16,873 nucleotides of DNA, from contig JAAAVE010000564.1 of the NCBI GenBank assembly GCA_015679605.1, positions 1 through 16,873 of the forward strand. The letters are read 5' to 3'. The DNA is from Podila epigama. Its lineage: Eukaryota; Mortierellomycota; Mortierellomycetes; Mortierellales; Mortierellaceae. Positions 9,794-16,873 of this stretch are shown one piece after another. Numbering within the stretch: the first letter of the stretch is position 1; each line of letters opens with the position of its first letter. Both the position numbers and the translations under genes were made by a program. A model generated the notes under the pieces. It was not told the DNA's origin, made no database searches, and was given only the letters and a program-made list of their open reading frames with translations.

Positions 9794-12263
9794 TCATTCC
9801 TCCTTAGGGCGCAAACCAAGAACGCGAAGATGCTCCAAGTGCGACGCAAATGCTTGCCAGAAGGAATCCTGTGTATTCACAAAAATTGTACCTTGTTAGT
9901 ACAAAAAAAAATAATATGATAACAAGAAGCAAGAACAGAAGAACCGCGGAAAACAAAAAAAAGGACATCTCACCTTGACCAAGTAAGGGACTTTGTACTC
10001 AGTACAGGTCTGACGAATGATGGACAGGATTTCGGGATAGTAATGCTGCGACACATTGGGGAACAGATGGTGCACGGCCTGGTAATTCAAGCTGCCAGTG
10101 ATGCTCGTCCACACATACGAGTCGTGTGCATAGTCCTGGGTAGTCTCGACTTGCATAGCCGCCCAATCTTTCTGGATGATTCCGTTCTCATCGGGCAAAG
10201 GCCATTGAACCTCCTCCACAACGTGGTTCGCCTGGAAGGTTAATGCCAACCAGTAGGACGAAATCATGTCGGCGATGGTAAACAACAGAAGCACCTTGCC
10301 CACAGGCAAGTAGTAGAGTGGGAGGATCAAGCGGTACCAGACAAAGAATGTCTTGCCACCCCAGAACATCACTGTGTGCCACAGTGAGATTGGGTTCACG
10401 CGGATCGCATCGTTTGTCTTGACAAAATACAGAATGTTAATGTCCTGGAAACGCACCTTGAACGCCAAGAGTCCATAAAGGAAGGGAACAAACATTTGCT
10501 GGTTCAAGTGGTTGATGAACCACTTTTGGCTGGGCTTGATACGACGAACGTCTGGCTCAGAGGTCGAAACATCGGGATCGGCGCCTGCAATGTTGGTGTA
10601 AGGATGGTGGCCCAACATATGCTGGTACATCCAGACCAAGTACGAGGCACCATTGAAAAAATCATGCGTTGCTCCCAAAATCTTCCAGACTGTGGGGTTG
10701 TGGGTGGCTATGATTTCCCAGGGAACATTTTGTATTTTGGGACGTGTCGGGGAGTGAACAAACATATTGTGATTAGTTCTCTGTCACAGATTGCGTACGA
10801 CGCGCGATTGTATGGCATGACTAAGCGTAAATAACGTACTCGAAAAATGGGAGGCATCATGCAAGGGGTTGAGACCCACCTGGGCGCACATAAAGCCCAT
10901 GATCACCGCAAACACGACCTGAAGCCATGTACGCTCGACAACAAAGGGTACAAAGAACTGAGCGATGTACGACAGGATGAGCGAGGCAAAAATGAGAAAG
11001 TAGCGGCCCCAGATCTCAGGACGGTTCTATTCATTCCACATGACGGTGTACATCAAAACATACAAGCAATACATTGATGCGAGAGGGAGAGTGAGGTGAG
11101 TTATCCATTCAAATGTCCGAAAATCACAAAGGAAACTCATAGTCATCCTCCAGACGATACCTTGGGATCCTTGCCAGTTTGCTTAAAGTACCCTTCCACC
11201 CTGGATTTGATGGTTTTGTGAAATGTTGTTGGCTCTGGGAAAATGGGCAGCTCATTTGAGATCAGTGTACCCACATAAAACTTTCTACAAGAGTTCAACA
11301 AGAACGAGTTAGGGAATGTTGCACAAGGAAACAGTAACAACAAAAAACAAATGCTGTTCCTGAATTCCTGAATGCCCCTGACCAGGAAAGATCACCCCAT
11401 ACTTCATGATAGAGTCCACAGCACCAAACTCGTGGTACATCTCAAAAACCTATATTACAACGAAAAGTGAAACGATAGCAGTAAGAGTCTTGCCCACAAG
11501 CGGTCATAAACGAATGAGGCTAACTGTATGTCATGTTACCGGTGTCACGTCTCGTCCAGCTCCAAGCAAAAGAGTGTCCAAACCACCAGGATGGCGCTTG
11601 GCGAACTTTGTCACATCGTACACCTATATAGATTCGGAAACAGTGAAAGGATGAATCAACACGACAACTTGCTTTTCAATTTCCTTTCCGCTAGTCCTTC
11701 CAGTTTGTTTTTTTTCAGTTTGTCTTTTCAGTTTGCGATTATCGCAACAGGACAGCACGGGACAGCATAGGATGTCAGAGGATGGTATGGGGTGAAAAAG
11801 AAAGGGGCTCGATGTCTTGGACACAAAAACAGTGTTTTCATCGAGATGGAGAAAGAAGGCTTTTTTGATTCACATTTTCTTTAAAAAAGTCCGACTTGGT
11901 CCTGAACGGAGGTCCGAGCTACAAGAAATTATGCCGATGAAAAACGAATGCCAGCGAGGGGGGATGTTGGGGATACCCCGAGAAGGAACAAGCTCGTTGA
12001 CTGACGTCTTAGATAATACTTACGTTGCCTCGGACAGCAACAAGGAGATCGCCCTCAGTGTTATGTTTGGCTAGCTCTTCCCTGAGATCATTCAATGAAA
12101 AGTGTCAGATATATAAATGATAAAAAGAAGGGGAAGGGGAAGGGGGAACACGACGCAAACGGGTGAATTCCAGGAACCAAGATGAATGAGATCATGACAG
12201 ATGGTGAGAAGCATGAAAACAGACATGGCCATACCAGGTGAAGGTCTTTGTTTCCTTTGCCAT
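9794..12263 (-). CDS. Delta-5 fatty acid desaturase (cytochrome b5 fusion, front-end)
   Basis: Converts dihomo-gamma-linolenic acid (20:3 n-6) to arachidonic acid (20:4 n-6) at the ER membrane; the fused cytochrome b5 domain supplies electrons. Exons in transcript order: 12263-12235, 12081-12024, 11623-11540, 11449-11403, 11284-11161, 11026-10840, 10707-9974, 9868-9794, giving 445 aa (446 in Mortierella alpina, as I recall it). Every junction keeps frame and restores the expected family sequence. Visible motifs: heme-binding HPGG (40-43) with the second heme His in EMYH (63); histidine boxes HDASH (170-174), HMLGHH (206-211) and QAVHH (386-390), the last with the Gln typical of front-end desaturases; hydrophobic membrane segments lie between them. 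The start is an ATG with A at -3; the first coding exon is only 29 nt and ends inside the Trp codon of TFTWEEL. Intron 2 (400 nt) is unusually long. Differences from the remembered M. alpina protein suggest a related species. Confidence 0.96.
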
Positions 12264-12650
12264 GCTGGAATGTAGAGATGAGCAGGGTTGTGGGGGAGAT
12301 GAACAAGCTGAAAGGTGGAGCGAAGCCTATCTTTCTCTTTCTCGCTCTTTTTTTTTTTTTCTGTTGGTCTGTCAGCACAAACGCACTTGGGCTACCCCAA
12401 AAGTTTGGACCCACCCTTAAGCATGCTTAAGACAAGAAAAGCGCAGCACACACACATCCACAACCCCCAGTGTCATTCATAGTCTCATTCTCACACTTTG
12501 CATTCACATCCACGTTTGACTTTTTTTTGTGCAGACAGCTATTGTTCAATCTTTGCATAGAACTTTAACCACCATCGAACAATCGATGTGAAGCCTATTA
12601 TTGCCAAGTTATCCAAATTGTATAATTTTTCTAATTTTGCAACGACAAAA
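12264..12650. promoter_or_regulatory. Desaturase upstream region
   Basis: No gene is supported here. On the desaturase strand, the leader next to the start codon is rich in C/T, preceded by an A-run and a GAGAAAGAGAAAG tract (about 12330-12360), then the palindrome at 12416-12431. I see no convincing TATA box. The 5' flank of tRNA-Trp occupies the right end. A CA-rich stretch (about 12440-12520) and a T-run (about 12521-12530) show no further structure. Confidence 0.5.
12416..12431. promoter_or_regulatory. 16-bp perfect palindrome CTTAAGCATGCTTAAG
   Basis: The sequence equals its own reverse complement: two CTTAAG half-sites flank CATG. It begins 153 bp upstream of the desaturase start codon, where a dimeric transcription factor could bind. 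I do not recognise the cognate factor. The palindrome is seen directly; the regulatory role is inferred. Confidence 0.45.
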
Positions 12651-12722
12651 GGAGGATTGGCGCAATTGGCAGCGCGTCCGTCTCCAAAGCGGAAGGTCGG
12701 GAGTTCAAGTCTCTCATTCTCC
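12651..12722 (+). tRNA. tRNA-Trp(CCA): tRNA-Trp (anticodon CCA), intronless
   Basis: The 72-nt sequence folds as a full cloverleaf. The acceptor stem GGAGGAT pairs with ATTCTCC (one G-T). The D stem is GCGC/GCGC with loop AATTGGCA. The anticodon stem TCCGT/GCGGA (one T-G) carries loop CTCCAAA with anticodon CCA at 12684-12686. The T stem GGGAG/CTCTC has loop TTCAAGT. Internal promoter boxes are present: TTGGCGCAATTGG (A box) and GAGTTCAAGTC (B box, slightly off consensus). CCA is not encoded, as expected for a eukaryotic nuclear tRNA. It decodes UGG. It lies between the divergent desaturase and FEN1 genes. Confidence 0.96.
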
Positions 12723-12723
12723 A

Positions 12724-12728
12724 TTTTT
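12724..12728 (+). terminator. RNA polymerase III terminator
   Basis: TTTTT begins two bases after the last base of tRNA-Trp, the usual position and form of a Pol III stop signal. Confidence 0.8.
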
Positions 12729-13124
12729 GCCATCTCATGAACTGGTCATAAGCCACTGATGGCGTTGAGTAGTTTTGCCACCAAACGAAACTTTAACCTG
12801 ATGTTGTTCTATCAACAGCAGGTTTTTGTTGTCTTTTTTTTAATCATTGTCATTCAATCAGAAAAAAAAAACCACCTTCGAATCCTCGACTTCAGAGTAA
12901 TTTGTAAGAATCATCGCTACTCAAATTAAATGTTAAGGAATGGGACACGCATTATAGCTCGACCGTTTATAGTTTGTCATGGACGAATTTGCGCCATAGC
13001 ATCACGTCCCTTCTTTGCAAGTTATCAACTTGGTTGTTGTTCATTGCCACTACAAGTTCACCAAGAGTACCGTGCTCATTTAGCTCACTCTAAATCGAAC
13101 CTTTTCCACACAGCGTCTATTGCC
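12729..13124 (+). promoter_or_regulatory. FEN1 promoter and 5' leader with in-frame upstream ATG
   Basis: This stretch should contain the FEN1 promoter. An ATG at 12930 is in frame with FEN1 without any stop and would add 65 residues. Its context is weak (T at -3, T at +4). A six-codon uORF (12979-12999) in another frame has a stronger context. A competing reading is a 5' UTR intron from GTAAGA at 12904 to the acceptor CCACACAG ending at 13112, which would remove the upstream ATG. A TTTGCGCC element (12988-12995) is a weak E2F-like match. Confidence 0.5.
12930..13124 (+). other. Possible alternative N-terminal extension of FEN1 (presequence-like)
   Basis: These 65 codons run without a stop into the FEN1 start. 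The peptide has seven Arg/Lys and one acidic residue (Glu46), with Arg at 3, 7, 11, 19 and 26 among hydrophobic residues, as in mitochondrial targeting presequences. The weak context of this ATG compared with the strong one at 13125 would suit leaky scanning and dual targeting. It could equally be untranslated leader or an intron, so this is a hypothesis and not the main gene model. Confidence 0.35.
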
Positions 13125-14819
13125 ATGGGAATTCACGGTCTTTCAAAAGTCATTGGTGACAATGCCAAGGAGGCAATCAAGGAAGATGACATCAAAAACT
13201 ATTTTGGACGCAAGGTCGCGATTGACGCCTCAATGTCTATCTATCAGTTCATGATCGCTGTTCGTCAACAGGATGGTCAGCTGCTTCAAAACGAGAACGG
13301 AGAAACCACAAGGTATTACCATGGAACCTTTTTTATTTTCTCCGTTGGTAGTGAGGCTGTATTCAAAAAAACTGACAGTTGGATGTATCAAGTCATTTGA
13401 TGGGCATGTTTTACCGCACGCTCCGAATGGTAGATAACGGCATCAAGCCTGTTTATGTATTTGATGGAAAACCGCCCACACTCAAGTCCGGAGAAGTACG
13501 TTAGCTTGTTTTTTCTTTTGTTAATGTGATAGGCCTCATTGATAGATCTCTGCAGGATCATTCGCTCAAGTATTTAACACAATTGATCTCTTTTTTTTTC
13601 CGTTGACATTTCTAGCTCGCCAAGAGAACTCAAAAGCGAAAAGAGGCGAATGCAAGCAAAGAAGAAGCAGAAGAGATTGGTGACCAAGAGGCGATCGACA
13701 AATTCAATAGACGGACTGTAAAGGTCACACCCGAGCATAATGCCGAGTGCAAAAAATTACTCAAGCTGCTCGGCATCCCTTACGTCGAGGTACGTCGTTG
13801 GTATTTAATAGCTGTTTCTCTTCTTGCAGGACCTCACCAATCGTATTCACGCTCAAAATCTTTATGAATAGGCGCCTTGTGAGGCAGAGGCTCAGTGCGC
13901 TGCCCTTGCAAAAGCTGGCAAGGTGTATGCTGCTGGATCCGAGGACATGGACACCTTGACATTTGGCTCGCCCATTTTGCTCCGACATTTGACCTTTAGT
14001 GAAGCCAAAAAGATGCCAATCAGTGAGATTTCTCTCCAAAAGAGTTTGTCTGGCATGGGCTTGACCATGGAGGAGGTACAAACTCTCACCTTCACCTTTG
14101 CGAATCCCTAGCGAAAAAGTTGCACTCTTGTGTTGTGCCGGTATTGAAATCCACGTTGTGAGGTTGCTAACTGAATGATATTTTTTAATCCGCCCTAGTT
14201 TGTTGATCTCTGTATTCTTTTGGGTTGCGACTATTGCGACTCGATCAAAAACATTGGCCCAACCCGTGCCATTGCCTTGATTAGGGAGCACAAGAACATC
14301 GAGACGATTTTGGAGAACATTGATTTGAAGAGGTACCCTGTGCCTGAGCATTGGCCATACAAGGAAGCTCGTGAACTGTTCCTGAGACCCAATGTGACTG
14401 ATCCATCCACCATCGAAGTAACGTTTTTGCTCACTACGCGATCGCTATATTCCATGTTCAACATCTTGTTTAAAGAAAACTCGTGCTATTCTCACTCACT
14501 CGCTCACTTACTCACTCACCATTCTCTTTTTTTTTTCCACTTTCCACGAACTTAGATCAAGTGGGAGGCACCCGATGTTGAAGGTCTGGTTGAATTTCTT
14601 GTACGTGATAAGGGATTTAGCGAGGAAAGAGTTCGCAAGGGATGTGAAAGGCTGGAAAAGAACTTGAAAACTGCGACCCAGGGACGCCTCGATGGCTTTT
14701 TCACGATGATGCCCTCGACCAAGCGTAAGGCTGATGAGGCTCCATCTTCAAAGTCAAAGAAACCAACACCTGCCAAAGGAAAAGCAGGTAGCTCGAACCG
14801 TGGGCGGCCAAGGAAGTAA
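13125..14819 (+). CDS. FEN1: Flap endonuclease 1 (FEN1/RAD27)
   Basis: A structure-specific 5' nuclease that removes RNA-primed flaps during Okazaki fragment maturation and long-patch base excision repair, working with PCNA. Exons: 13125-13312, 13393-13495, 13616-13789, 13872-14075, 14199-14417, 14556-14819, giving 383 aa (human 380). It starts with MGIHGL, the invariant FEN1 N terminus whose Gly2 lies near the active site; this ATG has a strong context (G at -3 and +4). The metal-binding acids are all present: D34 (VAIDAS), D87 (VFDGK), E159/E161 (CEAEA), D180/D182 (EDMD) and D234 (GCDYCD). The PCNA-binding box is QGRLDGFF (338-345). A Lys-rich tail follows, with KRK and a terminal RGRPRK that resembles an AT-hook. 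All five introns are GT-AG (80-138 nt) and keep frame. A competing acceptor lies in intron 3 (13828-13829). An upstream in-frame ATG could add a presequence. Identification is secure. Confidence 0.97.
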
Positions 14820-15279
14820 TTTCTCTATCTAAACCCTTGACCACTCCTTTTTGCGTAGTATGCATCATAAACCAACTGGAATACAAGGTGTCACCTTTAT
14901 CTACGGCCGTACCATATCACAATGAGTCGTTCTTTGACTGCACCATCCAACTCCGCCTGAATACGTGAAGTGCATCTGCTCCCTTTCCCTTCACAGGCAG
15001 GTCTAGCGCATTCCTGTTCTTGCCCTAGCCATTGACTTTTTTTTTTTTCTTCTCGCCAATCACAGTGAGGGCATTTTACCCCGCACTCGGCAGTTGGCCT
15101 TTTTGGGCAATATTTTTTTTTTTACCTTTTTTTTGGCTCCCCGCAGAGATTTTATTGTGATGAGTCGCCCGTCTTTTTTATCTTTTTGCGATTTCAGTCT
15201 TTCCTTTTCTTCTTTTCTATCTCTTTCTTTTCTTTTTTTGTCTCCTCAACCCCAAAACACACTACAGGAATTCCACACA
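14820..15279 (+). promoter_or_regulatory. FEN1 3' flank and ADE1 promoter/leader
   Basis: No gene is supported here. The left part should be the FEN1 3' UTR; no clear AATAAA is visible. The right part has several T-runs, a TGACT element at about 15027-15031 (a half-site like those bound by Gcn4/Bas1 in yeast amino-acid and purine control) and a long pyrimidine tract (about 15176-15245) just before ADE1. A possible acceptor CACACTACAG ends at about 15267, 12 bp before the ADE1 start, so a 5' UTR intron is possible. Confidence 0.45.
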
Positions 15280-16523
15280 ATGTCCGCCGTCGTCACCACC
15301 AATTGCCCTGATCTCGAGCTCATTGCCCGCGGCAAGGTCCGCGATCTCTACAGAGTTGATGCCAACTCGCTCCTCTTTGTTGCCACTGACCGGATCAGCG
15401 CTTATGATGTGATCATGAACAATGTAAATAAGTGGAATTCATGCACATTCCTTTTTTTTTTGTCTTGAATGTCTACCATTCTCTTTTGACTAAAACACAA
15501 TGAGCTGTTATTTGCTTTTCTTTCTTTTTTTTCCTTGGCGATATGAAATCGACTCTAGGGAATTACCAACAAGGGCAAACTCCTCACTGAAATCAGCATC
15601 TTTTGGTTCTCCTTCCTCAAAGATGTTCTTCCCAACCACTTGATCACAGCCAACTTTGAGGAAATGCCAGACAAGGTCAAGCAATACCGGAGTCAGCTCG
15701 AGGGCCGCTCCATGTTGGTCAAGAGCCTCCGCGTGTTGCCCATCGAGTCGATTGTTCGTGGATATATTACCGGTAAGGCATCCTTTGCGAGAATTCGTCT
15801 CCTTAATGCTCAAGGTAGACTCGAAACGTTGTGAAGAAAAATATCTGACTATTTGCGTTGTCACTATTAGGCTCTGCGTGGTCCGAGTACAAAAAGAAGG
15901 GAACTGTTTGCGACATCGCCCTCCCCGCCGGCATGCAAGAGAGCGAGGCTTTCCCAGAGCCTCTTTGGACCCCCAGCACCAAGGCCGAGATTGGAGACCA
16001 TGACGAAAACATTCACCCCAGCAAGGCTGCAGGCATCATTGGCGAGAAGCATGCTGCAGAGATGGCCAGGATCTCGATCGAGCTTTATACCAAGGCTCGT
16101 GACTATGCCAAGAAGCACGGCATTATCATTGCCGACACCAAGTTTGAATTTGGTGTCGATGAAAACGATACCCTCTACCTGATCGACGAGGTTTTGACTC
16201 CAGACTCTTCGCGCTTCTGGCCAGCTTCATCATACAAGGTCGGCCAAGGCCAAGACAGGTAATCAGCATTTCTTTTTTTGTACACAAAGTGTGAGGTGTC
16301 CATAGGGTCTGTACTGCTGACAACGTTCATGCTTGCTAAAAAAAATGCCTTCTTTTGGTTTACCTTCCTTAGCTTTGATAAGCAATACCTTCGCAACTAC
16401 CTCGATTCAATCGGCTTTGACAAGAGTGCAGGAATCACTCTTCCAGACGATGTTGTCGCCAAGACCATGGACAAGTACCAAGAGGCATACAAGCTCTTGA
16501 CTGGCAAGGAGATTTCTTTGTAA
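15280..16523 (+). CDS. ADE1: Phosphoribosylaminoimidazole-succinocarboxamide (SAICAR) synthetase
   Basis: Catalyses the ATP-dependent joining of aspartate to CAIR to form SAICAR in de novo purine synthesis, in the cytosol. Exons: 15280-15423, 15559-15772, 15871-16258, 16373-16523, giving 298 aa, close to the yeast Ade1 length (306) and the usual stand-alone fungal form. Motifs in order: GKVRDLY (about 18-24), [11 protein letters not shown] (about 36-46), the family signature [15 protein letters not shown] (about 105-120) with intron 2 splitting the Gly before its last Ser, DTKFEFG, and [14 protein letters not shown] with the catalytic-site Asp/Glu. The C-terminal [15 protein letters not shown] block is in the last exon. 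All three introns are GT-AG (98-135 nt) and keep frame. The start ATG follows a pyrimidine-rich leader, has A at -3 (ACAATG) and gives a normal fungal N terminus. No oddities. Confidence 0.97.
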
Positions 16524-16873
16524 AATTAAAAAGAAAAATGAAAAAAAATAAATACCTCTCCACTTTCAAACGTCTCTGTATCTTTGCTCCCAGCCAAAAG
16601 TCAATGTCAGTGCCAGTGGATCAATGCTACTGTATTGTTGACATGGAGAGTTATGGCGAATATTAAAAAAGAACTCTAGGCAACGAACTCTTTATTCTTC
16701 TTGTGGCCACTTTTTTTTTTATATATTTGTAGTCAAGCCACGACGCGGCATGTCAAAAACCAAATTGTCAAATTATTTGCATTTATGAAAGGTGTTTTTC
16801 TTTATTTTGACTATCTACTACTATCTACAACTAACAACTACTATCTACATTGCATAACCCAAAATAAAAAGCA
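16524..16873 (+). other. ADE1 3' flank, no gene seen
   Basis: AATAAA at 16547-16552, 24 nt after the stop codon, is the likely ADE1 poly(A) signal. Further on are A/T runs and three copies of CTATCTAC (16811-16818, 16821-16828, 16841-16848). A second AATAAA lies at 16863-16868 near the window edge. I see no coding region or RNA gene. Confidence 0.6.
16547..16552 (+). terminator. Poly(A) signal AATAAA of ADE1
   Basis: A canonical hexamer 24 nt downstream of the ADE1 stop codon in an A-rich context. The position fits a very short 3' UTR; the cleavage site itself cannot be seen. Confidence 0.55.

Noticed and set aside
11930-12010. Possible box C/D small nucleolar RNA in desaturase intron 2
   Set aside because: The candidate C box (CCGATGA on the plus strand) departs from RTGATGA, it lies antisense to the host transcript, and no terminal stem is visible.
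11817-12074. 85-codon plus-strand open frame across desaturase intron 2 and exon 2
   Set aside because: It overlaps verified desaturase exon sequence on the other strand and has no recognisable domain.
12088-12414. 108-codon minus-strand frame covering desaturase exon 1
   Set aside because: The open frame is in the C/T-rich leader and intron 1 and is not in the frame that gives the conserved desaturase N terminus.
12539-12733. 64-codon minus-strand open frame over the tRNA gene
   Set aside because: Its sequence is the complement of tRNA-Trp and its flanks.
1-16873. Mobile elements, CRISPR arrays, rRNA or viral genes
   Set aside because: No terminal repeats with an element-like gene, no spaced direct-repeat array, no rRNA-like sequence and no viral coding block was seen.

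Overview
This is nuclear DNA of an early-diverging filamentous fungus, most probably in Mortierellaceae (Mucoromycota). The clearest clue is an intron-rich gene whose conceptual product closely follows, from memory, the Mortierella alpina delta-5 fatty acid desaturase along its whole length. All five protein genes carry short GT-AG introns (80-153 nt, plus one of 400 nt). The exons given here were joined by hand from reading-frame continuity, splice signals and family conservation. No transcript data were available.

Layout: (1) 1-2928, plus strand, 5'-truncated SMG9 homologue of the nonsense-mediated decay kinase complex, with a glutamine-rich N-terminal region. (2) 3008-8836, minus strand, 12-exon PX-PH phospholipase D (PLD1/Spo14 type), converging tail-to-tail on SMG9 with 79 bp between stop codons. 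(3) 8837-9793, non-coding; it holds the PLD upstream region, with a perfect E2F-type palindrome, and the desaturase 3' flank, with a TG/CA microsatellite. (4) 9794-12263, minus strand, 8-exon cytochrome b5-fusion delta-5 desaturase. (5) 12264-12650, desaturase upstream region with a 16-bp perfect palindrome. (6) 12651-12722, plus strand, intronless tRNA-Trp(CCA). (7) 13125-14819, plus strand, 6-exon flap endonuclease FEN1/RAD27, preceded by an in-frame open 65-codon extension that resembles a mitochondrial presequence. (8) 15280-16523, plus strand, 4-exon SAICAR synthetase (ADE1). (9) 16524-16873, 3' flank without a gene.

The genes do not form an operon or an obvious functional cluster. They cover RNA surveillance, phospholipid signalling, arachidonic acid synthesis, tRNA supply, DNA replication/repair and purine synthesis. 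PLD and the desaturase both act on lipids and lie in tandem, but I see no evidence that this linkage is functional.

Nothing here is clearly a new biological system. The observations most worth checking are the possible dual-targeted FEN1, the long insertion between the two catalytic motifs of PLD, the E2F-type site upstream of PLD, the palindrome upstream of the desaturase, and the retention of SMG9 in a fungus.
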